Origin: Parietaria judaica
Lineage: Eukaryota > Streptophyta > Magnoliopsida > Rosales > Urticaceae
Length of the DNA: 64,000 bases
NCBI GenBank assembly: GCA_954871525.1
Contig: OX940871.1
Coordinates: 20,025,086 to 20,089,085, forward strand
Direction of reading: 5' to 3'
This document shows, piece after piece, positions 32,442 through 46,000 of this stretch (the stretch's first letter is position 1; every line of letters begins with the position of its first letter). The notes under the pieces were generated by a model that was not told where the DNA came from, ran no database searches, and was given only the letters and a program-made list of their open reading frames with translations. The translations under genes and the position numbers were made by a program.

Positions 32442-35400
32442 CTAGGATTTAGTAGGCTTTTTATCCCTCTTAGTCCTCTTTTGCAAGAGCCCTTTCGCCG
32501 ATAGCGTCTTTTGCTTTTGCTTTTTCCGGTCTTTGGCTCTCTCGTCGAATCCGTTGTCTCTCATCTTCATTTTCGCTACATTTCTAGCATTGCAAACCTG
32601 CATATCAAAGTATAAACAAGATGAGCTGCATTGATTTCATAAATTTGGATCGAAAATAATCATTTACAATTCTCTAATTCTAGCTCTAGTAGAATTAATT
32701 AAGCAACAGGACCGTATTAAAGCAACATTTTCCCTAACAACATCAAAACACCATGCATAAATATGATATCAAACGTTTTTTTTTTTGTACTACATTAATA
32801 TATAACATAACTGACACGTTTTTCATATCTATTTTATCCGACACCGGGATAATAAATTTGCAAATCATCCGATTTGAACAGAGAGGCAACATTTTTTCGG
32901 GATCTTACCTTCAACATATCCTCTAGAACCTCGTTTTCTACGACATCAAACTTTTCCATTTTTTTCCCGACGTCTGCTTCTATTCCATGAATCAGTTCTA
33001 CATCATGCTGCACACAAAAAAAAAAAAAAAAAACAGCCTTAGTTTGATAAGACGGGTAATTTTCTCACTGATCGTTCCGAAGGTTAGCTTACTAACTTGC
33101 GAAACAAAGCTGAGAGCGAGCCCTCCTCTGCCTGCTCTTGCGGTACGACCGACACGATGAACATAGTCGGTCGGAAACCTACAATACGAGAATTATTAAA
33201 TTCTATTTATGTGTTTTAGCATAAGCTTGGTAATAGTAGGAGAAGAAGAAAACAAAACCTTGGAATATCGTAGTTGATAACAAGATCAACGGTTGGAATA
33301 TCTAAACCGCGACTGCCGACATCTGTAGCAAGCAATACCGGGACCTGTCCGGATTTAAAGCGATGTAATGCAGAGAGTCTCAATGCCTGCGACTTGTGTG
33401 AATGCAATGCTGCAACTTTCTGCTCCAGTTCTTCTAGTAACAAATCCAAAAGTTCGCAGCTTCTGCATCCACAGTAAATAATAAAATTAGTTAGGCTTCA
33501 TTTCATTTTACGATAATTAATTGTAATTCTTTACGCTGATTTGACGAGATTGCATAGTCTTGGTAGTTCTATCAACTATATAAATCAATCAAGGTGTTTG
33601 CCTCGCGACAATAATCAGAAAGTTCATCATCTAGCAATCTCAATTTCGATAAAATCATGTGGGGGCTAATCTTATTGCTCTCTGTTCATACGTTGTAATC
33701 TCCTTTTATTTATCATTAAAATCATTGTTTCTTGTAATTAAAAAAAAATCAATAAAAATCACAGGAAAGAAAGATCCAATAAGTTATTACGTAATATTTA
33801 GGAATGATTAGAGTGGTTTAATTATCTTATTTAGGCTATTTAATTATCTCTCATTACCTTTTCAAGAAAAAAATGCTCTCGTTATCTAATTTAATTATTT
33901 ATGTTTTAAGGTTTAATGTTGGGGTCGGTCCGGCCAACTAGATTGCAATCCCTTGGTATATTTAAGCGACCTTAAGCTGATTGTGAATCCTAAGTACATT
34001 CACGAGCTTAATCTCTCTCAAAAGAGGGGAGACTGAGCTCGGTGAAGATTTGGTGATGCTCCAATTTCGATAACGATATCTCAGCAAGAACTCATTGTTT
34101 CAATAGAGCACTGAAAATAAATCCAAACTCTTCGGACTAAAAGAATTAGTACCTGCAAGTTGAGACGAAAATCATGGCTGATCGAATACCCATGTCTTCC
34201 ATCTTAGACAAAACGTGCACGAGATAAACGTCCTTGATGTCTTTGGGCACGAGGAGATACTGCTGCTTAAGAGTTTCGACCGTCTTGAACCCTTCGTATG
34301 CTTCGTAGAAGTACGGCTTATTCGCAGAAAGCTCAAGCAGCGTCTGAAGCTCACTCGTCATTGTTGCAGAAAACAGTAACGTTTGTCGTTTACTCGGTAA
34401 GCACCGAAACACCACTCTAAGCTCCTCTTCAAACCCAACATCCAAAACCCGATCCGCTTCGTCCAAAACTAGAAACTGGCACAAATAAGAACGATATTTC
34501 AGATTCTTCGGTAAAAGAAATAGTAAAATTTTAACTCAAAGTTCAAACTTAACCCGATTTTCCAGCCTAAGCGAACACGGAAGTATCTATTTTCCGACAT
34601 GCACATTTCACAATGTATACTGCAACATCGTCACACGATACGAAAAAATGCCAGTAACGCATATGGAATTCATGCACCAAAAACCCTAATGTTCAGAAAT
34701 TTGCAACAACTTTCTCACATACAAGTATTCAGGTTTCAAACCTATATTGAAGACACGTTTAGCGAGGGTATTTTAGGTATTTCACACGCATTCGGTGTAG
34801 CACCGTGAACCGATTACAGTGAAGACGGCCTCTAGAGCGAGCCACTATAAATTCCCAGTGTCGCCATTGATTTTTTCGCTCTGGTTATGGTTTCTTTTTT
34901 GATTTGGGATTACGGCTTCATCCAAACAAGTTCATCAATCCTTCTACTCAATATTGAACAAAAATCGATACCAAACTTGGCATATTGCTATTAATCACAT
35001 TATTTCAAATTCAATAACTGAACTATCAAAGAAACAGAGGAGCAAATTGATTCATTGTACCTTCGTCCTCGCGAAAATCGGAGCAATAGCCGGGCTCTCC
35101 TCCATCAGAACCTTAAGCCTCCCCGGCGTGGCAATCACGACGTGGGGCCGCGCCGCCAGCGCTCGCGCCTGCACGAGCATGTCCATGCCCCCGACCACCA
35201 CCGCGCACCGCAGCTGCACCGGCGTCCCCAGCGTGCGGAACTGCTCGGCGAGCTGGTACGCGAGCTCGCGCGTGGGCGTCACCACCAGCGCGAACACGCC
35301 GAACGGCTCCTCCGCCAGGCGGTGCAGTATCGGGAGCGCGAAGGCCGCGGTCTTCCCGCTCCCCGTCTGCGCCAGCCCCAGCACGTCGCGCCCCGCGAGG

Positions 35401-35666
35401 ATCGCCGGGATGCAGTGCGCCTGGACCGGCGTGGGCTTGCGCATCCCGAGCTCGGCGCAAGTCAGCGCCGCCCATTTCGCGAGCCCTAGCTCTGCGAACG
35501 ACGCGGTGCTCTCGTGCTCCGAGGTCGCCGCCTTCTCGACCAGGGGCTCGGTTGCGGCGGCGAGTGAGGGTTTGGGTTGGGGTTTTGCTGGGGGTTTAGG
35601 GTTTTTGGGGGGTTTGCACATGAGAGGGAAGGAGCTGGAGATTTCTGCGGCTTCTGGGTCCGCCAT
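32442..35666 (-). CDS. RH36: DEAD-box ATP-dependent RNA helicase, RH36-like (nucleolar rRNA processing)
   Basis: Six exons fit in phase: 35061-35666, 34153-34475, 33259-33462, 33097-33178, 32909-33007 and 32442-32597, giving 489 residues. All helicase motifs are present: the Q motif (GMRKPTPVQ), I AQTGSGKT (99-106), Ia PTRELA, Ib TPGR, II DEAD (207-210), III SAT (238-240), IV IFVSTC, V ATDVGSRGLDI and VI HRVGRTARAGR. The Lys/Arg-rich C-terminus (KRTKRDKKPTKS) suits a nucleolar protein. It is the orthologue type of Arabidopsis RH36/SLOW WALKER3 and yeast Dbp8, which unwind RNA during 18S rRNA maturation; that role is inferred from the family. The ATG at 35666 is preferred to an upstream non-ATG extension. 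Exon 1 is far more GC- and CpG-rich than the others. Confidence 0.95.
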
Positions 35667-37799
35667 TGTTGGTGGAGATTGAAGTGAAGAGAAAAGCTTT
35701 CGACTTTCTATGCTCTGCAAATTTTCCCGGAAAATCCTCTCTCTTCAGTCAAACGACGACATATTTGTTAAACGACGACGTATACGTGGCCGATATGCTC
35801 TCTTTCCCGAAACGACCGTGTATATGTGCCGATTTACTCTCTCCTCGAGGCTGCAATACGATTGAGTTTTCGTTTTCGGTATAGGTCTTACCATGGGTCT
35901 AGAAAAAGCCCTAAATCGAAGATAGAACCCATAATATTAATTTATTGATCTTCTCTTACTGAAAATGTAATCTTTTTTTAATATATCAAAAATTGCGGTT
36001 TAAATTGCTACCGTTTTTTGCTGACTGGTAGGGGTTACAGTTTTCACGGTAAAAAACGTTACCGATTATCGATATAATATATATATTAAAAAATGGATAA
36101 ATGTTTGGCTTTAGCACTCCATACGTATCAATGTTTTAGCAAAGATTTTGAGTCATTCATTGAAAGTTCTAACATTCGAGCTTATTTTATTTTGAACAAT
36201 ATATGGTATTATTGCATTTATGTTTGAATAAAAATAAATAAATAAAAGTAAGAGAATTAACTTTATTTGAATTATTCTATTGATTAGTTCATTGTTAATT
36301 GTTTTTTTTTTTTTAGATTATCTAGTAGAAATTTGACTTTCAAATATACAATGATTATATTTCATTTTGTAAAAATGCGGTTGAAATTGAATTTAAACAG
36401 AATTTAAAACCGATATATCGGTAATTGGTAAAAATGGTTTTAACTTAAATAATTCGGCTTTTGGTTTAAAAATTATAAAAAACCAAATATACGGAAGTTT
36501 TGTATATAGGTATGAAAATTGAACCAAAGACTCGTTTTTTCACCCCCTAACTTTTACTCTTAAAAAAACTTGGACTCGATTATTAGTTATTTGAAATTAA
36601 AAACCGAAGGCCATCTCTTTTAGAACCAAAATAGTTTATACTGAAAACCTTGTTTTAGGACTGAAATCTTATTCGGTTTTGGACCCCCTCAAACTCTTTA
36701 TTTATAGTAAACAATTCTTGTAAAACTTTATTTTCGCCAGTAGTACTTTTTTATATGTAATTAGCATAAAAATGGATTTATGGTAGAAAACAATTATTTT
36801 TAATGAACGGTTGTTTGTCTTTTATTGATTGAAAAAAAATTAACCTTAATAACCCAAGTGAAAACAAAATTCTACGAACATTAAAATCTCGAACAAGTAT
36901 AAACAAAACAGGAGAGAAAACAGATGTCTAAAGATGTACTGTATGAATTAGAATAAATAATAATTGTGGTTAAATTTAATTATGGAAGTTAGCTTATTAT
37001 GATAACAATTTATTATAGAATAAAATTAATTATTAAATAGGGTATTCGGTACATATGAGTCTTCGGTACCGGTTTTAAAATATGAAACTAAAGACCGAAG
37101 ACCCGATACAGTTCAAATGGACCCGGACCCTATTATTCGATCTTTAGGGTATTCAGTATCAAGGTTTTTGGTCTCACAGTTCAGTTTGTTACTCTTTTAG
37201 AATTATTTTTTTCTTTGTATTTGTCTTTTGTATTTTGATTTCTTTTCATTTTCATTTTCATTTTCACTTAGGAATCCAAATTTTAGAAGTCATACAACTT
37301 AAACTATAGGTTATAATCATTATGATTTAGTTATAATTATTAAATTCATATATCTCAAACGCAAGTCAAATGTAAAACCCAGTTCATATAATCATTTTCT
37401 TTATTTACATTTTACACTCTTTGAATTGATCAATAGATTTCTATTTATTTTTTTCCTAGTATGTGTTTCGTAAAGAAGCTGTGCATGAATTGATTTTTCT
37501 TAAGATATACGAGCAGAAGCACATGAAGTTTATGCACACTTACGTAAAATATTTTAATATTATTTGAAAAACTTAAAACTTCGTACTCAAAAATTAGATA
37601 TATTTTGGCTGAATAATTTATTTCCGGTGCACTTTTTCATAACGCAAACAACATCATCACGCTGAAATAATACTATATATAAGGAAATTGTACGAAATAC
37701 TCTTTTGTGTATATATATTCCCCTTTCGACGCGAGAGATTAATATAATATTAAATGAGAAATAATTTGTACACAACTTAATCAACAAATTAAGTTTCCA

Positions 37800-37855
<56 letters not shown>

Positions 37856-38077
37856 GCAATGATGTTTAATTTCATGAACTAGATTATTGGTTTGCAGCCC
37901 CAAGAATCAACAAAGACGTACTTGTTACATAAATCACACTATATATATGTAGACATGATATATTACAAATATCTTATAAATACAATAAGCTTATAAGAAG
38001 AACATATAAATTGACGTTATTACAAGCTAAATATATAACTTTAAAATAATTGATCATACACATGTATATCTCTTGAG
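35667..38077. other. RH36 promoter side and repeat-derived intergenic DNA
   Basis: The first 150-200 bases upstream of RH36 are probable promoter and leader. From about 35990 to 37180 the text (ACCGATATATCGG, GGACCCGGACCC and similar, with many short inverted words) looks like decayed non-autonomous transposon material. No gene is visible. An (AT)n array is at 37802-37851. Confidence 0.45.
37802..37851. repeat. (AT)n microsatellite
   Basis: A perfect run of about 25 AT units. Confidence 0.95.
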
Positions 38078-38251
38078 TCATTTCTTTGTTGCTTCTTTCT
38101 TTTTCGGTGCAAACATGGCCTGAGCACTCGGCTGATCATGGTGGCTGCTTTGCGCAGGTTGATGATTTTTGCCGCGTTTGGTCGAAGACGACGGCGATCC
38201 TTTCGACACAGAAAGCATTTCTTTAGCAGAGGGTTGGGCATGGGAAGACAT
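38078..38251 (-). CDS. Small hydrophilic peptide, member 1 of a two-gene local family
   Basis: This 57-residue protein starts MSSHAQPSAKEMLS and contains a second, similar block QPSAQAMFAPKKKE near the C-terminus, so it has an internal repeat of the form QPSxxxM(L/F). The middle is Ser/Lys/Gly/His-rich. There is no signal peptide, transmembrane segment or known domain that I recognise. A good TATA box (CTATAAATAGT on the minus strand, 38321-38331) stands 70 bases before the ATG. A paralogue of 59 residues lies at 50205-50384 with the same start, the same two blocks and the same strand. Function is unknown. The conserved pattern, the TATA spacing and the paralogue argue that it is a real gene. 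Confidence 0.7.
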   Translation of the reverse strand: MSSHAQPSAKEMLSVSKGSPSSSTKRGKNHQPAQSSHHDQPSAQAMFAPKKKEATKK

Positions 38252-38320
38252 GATGCAAGTACTTTGCAAGTTGATGTTTGTATATATGATGTGAATTTTG
38301 TAAGTGTTTTTGCCCTACGT

Positions 38321-38331
38321 ACTATTTATAG
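38321..38331 (-). promoter_or_regulatory. TATA box of peptide gene 1
   Basis: CTATAAATAGT on the minus strand, 70 bases upstream of the start codon. Confidence 0.65.
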
Positions 38332-39103
38332 TTAAACCAGAAGGTAGATTTCTAATTGCAGATTTCCCATGCAGTTTACACGTAAATGATGTAAAACTTC
38401 GTGATATGTTTTTCGGAAATAATGCATGCATGCTTGCTTGAAGTCGTTTGATCTTGTGCATGTAATTTGAAATTTCTTGAAACACCACTTTGAATTAAAC
38501 CTTACGACTTTTAACACACATAAAATATACATGTGGATAATAATATTAAAGTTGTAGTAAACTTACATCTGGCATCTAGAATATATTACTAATTAGTAAA
38601 TGTTATACTGTATACATTTAATTTATTATAAGTTAAAAGAATCTTAGGGCAACCTAAATCCATGAAGAATCTTATTATAATGATAATATATTTTTAGGGT
38701 ATTCCTCTTCATTTTATTGCAGTTACGATTTCGATTTTCGTTCTATTTAAATGGTGACCAGACTGATATTTATTTATATATGTACATAATAATATGCATA
38801 CGTGTAATATGCGGATCTTTTAGTCAATTAATTTATTAGGAAATAATAGCACAATTTTTTTATTTTTTTTTTATAGAAAATAATAGCACAATTGCACTCA
38901 GTATTATTCATAGTATTAAGTATTCGAAAAGAAAATTCCCTGAATATTCTGATACTTCATATATTGGAAATAATCATCTTCTTGCTCGGTAGTTAATTCT
39001 TATGATATCATAGTGATACAATATAGTATCACTGAATAAAATGAAATCAAAGGACGTTACGTTTCTCAGTTCCATGGAGTATAATTTCTGGGATATTACC
39101 TTT
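38332..39103 (-). other. Upstream region of peptide gene 1
   Basis: AT-rich. The segment 38925-39015 (CTGAATATTCTG...CTTGCTCGGTAGTTAATTCTTA) resembles two tandem units upstream of peptide gene 2 (51125-51590). The CACTA element begins at 39104, about 850 bases from the start codon. Confidence 0.55.
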
Positions 39104-39425
39104 CACTACAAGAAACATCATCTATTGTAATGACATTTGTCGTCGCTATAGCTTAATTTGTCGCCGCAATATCTTATAGCAACAACAGATCGTTACAACG
39201 TGATCATTGCAACATTTCCTTTGCAATAGGTTGGCTACTGCAACGACAAATTGGTTGTTGCCATAGACTTAGTCAATAGCAACAACATAATCATTGCTAT
39301 AAAGAAATCAATAGCAACAACATAATCGTTGCTACATACCAATCAATAGCAACAACACGGTCATTTCTATTTGTCCATCAGTAGCGACAAACGATTATGC
39401 TATAGCAACGACAATTTGTCTCTGC
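39104..39425. repeat. CACTA left terminal and subterminal repeats
   Basis: The terminal CACTACAAGAAA is followed by repeated TAGCAACAACATAATCNTTGCTA-like units; each is roughly palindromic. Such repeats bind the TNPA-type protein in known members. Confidence 0.85.
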
Positions 39426-39624
39426 AATATTTTCTTTAAAAAGTTTATAAAACTTAAAATTATTATTTGTTAGGCATTTAATTTAAATTTATTAATCACA
39501 AAGTCCATATTTAAATTACTATAAACAAAACGCTATTCATTAATATAATAACCCGTAAGAAGTTGAGAATACATAAATTACACTAAAAGAATTGAGTACA
39601 TAAATAAACACAAAAAGTACACAG

Positions 39625-41209
39625 CTATTCGTCTTCGTCCACCGGCTGCGGAGGTGGAGGTGGCGATGGTGGTGGCGGCGGCGGCGGCGTAGCGGTCGGA
39701 AAACTCGGTATGTGTATATTCACACCCTCGGGAAGAAGTTCAGACATTTGACGCAATGCCGACTCCACACTTGCAGCCCATTCGAGCATGGCCGGATTTG
39801 TAGGTGTTGGTGCAACATATGGCGGTGGAACTCCGTCAAACAGTGCGCCACGAGAGCTTGAACCATCTCTATAGCACATTCCTTTTAACTTGCGCCCACG
39901 GCCTTTGTAAAAGCCTCGACTAGTACCTAACACTTTATCGAGCACCATATCTTCATCGACTTCAGACTCCGGCATGTTTTCAATTTGCGAAACAGTCTCG
40001 ATTTCTGACAGTATTTGACACTGCAATTTCATAATTACAAATATAAATAAAATACCACTATTATAAATTGTTCAATTATAAATCAAACTGTGAAAAAGGA
40101 GGCACACTATTATTATTTATCAAGCTTAATGTACGGATGATGAATGCAATTATACAAATAAAATAATTGCTATTACTTTTAGTAAACGAACCAGAGTTAG
40201 TAAATGAACCAGAGTAAGTACTTACATGTTTTTCGGCTGCATAATCATCGACAAAAGAACCATCGGGCTTTCGATGCATGGTTTCCCAATTCTTTATTGC
40301 ACTTGGCAAGTTACCAGTTTCAGGATCTCTCTACAAAAAAATATCATATTTGTGTAAAAAATGCAATTTTTAATTAAACAACATAACTACCATATTAAAA
40401 CTTACAAGCTCATGTCTGTGTGCGCTAAATGACTTGGATCCTTGACGGCTAGTAGAGCGTTTCTTGCTTCGATTTTCGGAGTTCCGCGCTGATGCAGCTA
40501 TGGTTTCCGGCAATAGAAAATAATCAACGCATTTCTGCCAGTCATCATGCTCTATGTGTTTGGGAGGATTCTGTCTAAGCGTATCCGGATGCTCGTACCC
40601 TCCATCCATTGCAAATTTCTCTTTCAATCTTCCTTTATGCCCGCTGTACCTATTCCTGAGGATTCGTTGAATAGATTCGTCTATGATATGCCAATCCTGT
40701 GAAGATTTATCTAACTCGAAACATTTCTGCAAGAGAAAAAATTATTAATAAGTAAAACTAAATTTGGAAATCTATATTAAAAGTAAACACAAACTTACTT
40801 CTATTTGAGGCATTATCGGTGTCTTGTACTCGCTTGGAACATTTTGCCATTTATCGTAGTGCATAGGACATCCCTTCCGAACGATATTACCGAGCAGCCG
40901 CGTGAATAGTTTTTGGTTCTTTCCGACTGGCACCCACGTGCCATCTTTCTTAGCAAACTCAATAGGAATCGGCCTTCCACCGTTTGCTTTAACTTTCTTT
41001 TTTAAGTTCAAAGACCTAGACACCCCTCTGGCATTTTTTACTCCTACATAGCAACCGTATCGTATAAATATTCGTATAATTAGATAAATTATTCAGACAT
41101 TTGAAAAAAGTAAATTACCTGCTTCGCAAAAAGACGGTGTTCTTGCCGGATCACGATTGGGGTCACTCCCATCATCTCCTCCGTGGGATCGAGCAATACT
41201 AGCCGACAT
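39625..41209 (-). CDS. CACTA TNPA-like protein (Transposase_24 / Ptta-En/Spm family)
   Basis: Five exons fit in phase: 41119-41209, 40799-41043, 40406-40726, 40226-40330 and 39625-40020, giving 385 residues from the ATG in ...MSASIARSHGG. The centre has the plant En/Spm-type region (CFELDKSSQDWHIIDESIQR, YSGHKGRLKEKF, HDDWQKCVDYFL, NSENRSKKRSTSRQGSKSF). The C-terminal exon carries a poly-proline tract and an acidic end. In known elements this protein binds the subterminal repeats and assists excision. No stop or frameshift was found. Confidence 0.82.
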
Positions 41210-42892
41210 CACTACATTATAAAACTATTTGTAATTTATTTAGAAAAAGAAATCAACGATGCAAAAACTTATAGAAACAAAAACATCATATAATACTTCC
41301 ACATATAAACTTCGATATTATCATCTTTCTTCAAATACAATCTTTATTTTCATTTTTCTACATTGACCAACCAATTCAAAAAAATTGAGCTAACTTTTAT
41401 TAAAACAAAAATAATAACAAATAATAATGACGAGAATCGAGCGTTACCGAGTGGCGCAAAGATGGTTTCAGGACAGCAAGAACGAGACCGGAGCGGGGCA
41501 GCGAGTGTTAAGGGACAACGAGCGAAATTCAAGCCCCAAAAACTCTAGAAATTCACGTCCCTGGGCTGCACAATATGAGATGAATTACAGAGTTACAGAG
41601 TCATCATAAAAAAAAAACGTACAAGGTCTCGATCACAGTTAATGAAGATACCGTCGATGTTGAACGTAATTGGCGGTGAGGGCGGAGAGGGACGGCGGCA
41701 CCGGACACGGAAACGGCCAGATAGCTACCGGAATGCTGGAGGTAGTCAAGCAACAAGATGGAGTGCGGTTGGAGATGGTCACCGGAGCTATGGCGGGGAG
41801 CGGCGCAGAGACTAAGAAAAAAGTCTGATTAGAGAGGATTTTTTTTTGGACGAACGAAAGATATGGGAGAGAGGTTATCAAAGAATAAGTTTTGGTATTG
41901 TCAAACGTGGGTGTGAGTTGAAAATTAAGCGGCATAAATTGGCGGGGTTAATAAATATTTTAGTGAGATACGAGAGGGAGCCGTTAATATTCTTCGTGGT
42001 ATCAAATACTGATAGCCACGTCATGCTGGCCAATTCATCTCATGTTAATACTCGCTTTAAAGCTATTTTTTATTTTTTTAAGTTGTTAACCGCCTCAAAG
42101 ATGGTCATAATGAGTTAATCACTTTGTTGCTATCTTTAATATTATTGTCTTATTATTTTTAAAATTCCTAAAGTTTAAGCTGTCATCTTATTAAATTTAA
42201 AGTCTTCAAGTAAAAACTTTTGTGTAATTATTTATCATATATTTATACAAAATATGTAATTAATCCATTTTAATCTTTAAGATAGTGTATAATTAATACC
42301 CATATTTTTTTTTTCAATAAAAGTATTGACTTAAATTAAAAATTAGAAATTTTATTCAATTAAATTATTTATAAAGAAAAAGAGTCTTAGATATATAATA
42401 TGAAATATAAATTATAGATGCTGCGTCTTGAAATTTATCACCGCCTTGAACTATTTTAATATTCTAACTCTTAACACATATATTAAATTATGTCCTTGAA
42501 CTATATTGAATTATATACATATATTAAATTGTTATAGCCACGTGGTCACGTTTTAAATTAAACTTCGTCATGCTTGCTACTCAAGAATAGGATATTTGGT
42601 TATGCATTTAATTAAGCATTAGGCAAAAAAAAAATATTAACACAATCTAAAAATACGGGATTATTATAAGACTGTTTTGTTAATACTATTACGTATTATG
42701 AAATATTAATTATTTATTAACATTAGTAATGCCTAAATCCTAAACAAGATTCTATATTCAGTGAAAATTATATCCTAATCTCATAGGGGATTTCAACTCT
42801 TGTATTTATCAGCTTAATTATTTAACATATTTCGACTATAATATATTATATATGTGTGATAGTATTACAACAGACTCCATTGCAAAAACTAA

Positions 42893-42990
42893 ATTACCTG
42901 CTTTGCAAAAAGACGGTATTCTATTCGGGTCACGATTAGGGTCACTCCCGCCATTTCCTCTATGACTGAGAAATATTAGCCGACATCACT
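42893..42990 (-). pseudogene. Decayed duplicate of TNPA exon 1 between the two CACTA genes
   Basis: The block reads like 41111-41225: the same donor region, CTTTGCAAAAAGACGGT, GGGTCAC...GGGTCACTCCC and AGCCGACATCACTACATTATAAAA. Substitutions disturb the reading. It has no downstream exons and is probably a leftover of an internal duplication. Confidence 0.75.
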
Positions 42991-43068
42991 ACATTATAAA
43001 AATATTCGTAATTCAATATATGTTAATATTTGATAAACAAATTTTATATTGATAAGAAAAAACACCTG

Positions 43069-46000
43069 TTAATCTATGTATGAGTCATCATCGCTTATTT
43101 GTAATATCTCATCTCCATCAACATCGTCGTTATTTTCTTCTTCATCATCATCTTCATATTCGCTTGTTGGTTCATCTTCTAATTCGTCTTCGTCAGATAA
43201 TGGCACACTCGATTGGACAGAAGATTGCACTATAGGTTCATGAGCCATACCCACATCCAAATTTTCAAACATTGATAAATCAACAACCAGCTCAAAATTT
43301 GACGAGATAGTATCATGAACGACATCAGTAAGCTCAACCACTGGCGCTGTATCCGCTGAATCCGGTATATCCCAAATTTGACGATGATTGACATTTTCAA
43401 CTACTCTCCATTGATCACGCGGTTTATTCACATGATCGGCCAAGTAAAAAACTTGCTTAGCTTGAGTAGCAAGTATGAATGGCTCTTTTTGATACCACTG
43501 CGAACCAACGTAGATACTAGTTATGTTATTCTTTTTTGTGCACCGTCCGCGTCTAATATCAGTGTTGAACCACTTGCACCGAAATAACGCAACAAATAGT
43601 TCGTTTAAATAAGATAATATTATTATCTCTTGTAGTTGACCGTAAAATGTCTGGCCATCAACCTCGGGAACTGAAACTCCACTATTTTGAGTAGTTCGGT
43701 ATCGATCACGACTTTCCACCATAAATTTAACACCATTGACTACACAAGCACTGCAAGATTCTGCAGTCATTTCAGAACCATTTGCTAAAGCAAAGAGTTC
43801 GTCAGTGCATTCAGAAGACTTCGCGTCGTGTAAACCGTTTATCTATAAAGAAAAAAACATATTAGTTTTATAACTTTAACCGTAGCACAATAAAGCCCTA
43901 TTATTTTATTTACCTTCCGACGAAACCATTTAGGAAACTCTCTTTGAAGATCTCCGTGCGGCACTTCATTTTGGAACTCGCTGGATAGGAAATTTAATTA
44001 ATTAGATAAAAATTACAGCGCATAAGAAGAATTCTAAAACAAAACTTTTTAAATACTTACTCTCTATAGCATTGTATTTCTGGACAATTGTTGAGTATAT
44101 ACCATTCTGCCGCAAGTCGATCTGGAAGGCTCAGCGATATGAATTTACATTTGCTTGTAGGTCGACACATCGATTCAAAAACGGATAATTGCCTTTTTGG
44201 AACCAAGACGTCGAGATTTCTATCTGGGCGATTGAACTTTGTTTGAACATCATTCAGGTACATCGAGCAAAAAGTCAACGTTTCATCTGCAATGTATCCT
44301 TCTGCTATACATCCTTCAGGGCGTGCCTTGTTCCGAACATAATTTTTAAGTTTTTTCATGTACCGCTCGAACGGGTACATCCATCTCATCCAAGCCGGTC
44401 CGCCTAGTAAAGCTTCTTCTGGCAAGTGCAAGATCAAGTGAACCATGATATCAAAGAAGGCTGGTGGAAAAATGAGCTCTAGCTTGCAAAGTAATATTAT
44501 CACCTCGTCTTTTGCTCTTTCCATATCCTCTCTCTTTAACGTCCGCGCACATATTTTCTTGAAAAAATTACAGAGTTCAACGATTGTCGTGGAAACAGAC
44601 TCATCGGACAAACGACCGCGAACCCCAACTGGCAGTAGACGTTGCATCATTATATGGCAATCATGCGACTTCAATCCAGTGATGTTACTATCGTTATCTG
44701 CCACTTTCTTCTTAAAGTTCGAGCCAAAACCGTCTGGAAGCTTAACGCTTTTGATGAATTGACAAAAAAGTTTTCTTTGATCGGGCGTAAAAGAAAAGTC
44801 AGGATGTGGTTTAACGATCTTACCGCGGACTTCTCGCAAATGTAGCTTCTCTCGTATGCCCAACTTTTGTAAGTCTCGTCGAGCATTGTCTGTGTCTTTC
44901 GAATTATCGTTCATCAAGAGGGTCCCAAGTAGACTTTCACACACATTTTTTTCAATATGCATCAAGTCTAAATTGTGCTTCAACTCTAACGATGACCAAT
45001 ATGGAAGCTCAAAGAAAATACTCTTTTTTGTCCAATTCAATTCCGTAACACCACGTTTTCGTTTAACTCCTCCATAAGCAGAATGCTTACCTGGTAAGAC
45101 ATTAGGCAAGAAAGACAATTGCTCTAAGATTTGTTGTTCGGTTCGCCGTCTTGGTGGACGTCTTCTTTCGGTATCCTTGTATAATTTTTTCTCATTCCGG
45201 TAGCGATGAGTAATCGGTAAGAACATACGATGCCCAAAATAAACTACCTTATTAGTAACTTTTTGCGAAGGAGTATCGTCGTTACAAGTCGGACATGCTT
45301 TATAGCCTTGTCCACTCCAACCAGACAAACTACTCCTTGCAGGAAAATCACTGATAGTCCACATTAATGTTGCACGCATAGTGAATACAGTTTTCGTCGC
45401 AGCGTCGCGTGTGGGAACGCCAACATCCCACAGAAATTTCAACTCATCAACTAAAGGCCTCAGAAAGACGTCCATATCCTTACCCGGCGATTTGGGACCG
45501 GGAATCAGCAGTGTAAGCATGAATCTAGACTCCTTCATACATAACCACGGTGGTAAATTGTATGTCGTCAATATTACGGGCCACATACTGTAAGGTGTAA
45601 TCATATTGCTAAAAGGATTGAAACCGTCAGCTGACAACCCCAATCGAACATTTCTCGGCTCTCTAGCGAATTCAGGATACCTTGCATCGAAGTCTTTCCA
45701 AGCAGCCGCGTCAACTGGATGGCCCATTAAACCGTCTTCTGGGGACTGCCTTCTCTTATGCCAAGTCATATTTCTTGCCGTAAGTCTTGAACTGAAGAGA
45801 CGTTTAAGCCTCGGTGCTAATGGAAAATACTTCAACGTTTTATGAGGAATTTTTTTCCCTTTTGTATCCTTGTCTTCCCACCGACTTTCTCCGCACACTG
45901 GACAATTCTCTTTCGAAGCATTTTCTTTCCAATACAAGCAACAATCGTTCTTGCAAACATGGATAGATTCGTAGCCCATCCCTAATTTTTTTAACTTCTT

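Noticed and set aside
34954..35682. Plus-strand open frame of 242 residues opposite RH36 exon 1
   Set aside because: It is an antisense shadow of a GC-rich helicase exon; the minus strand has all the helicase motifs.
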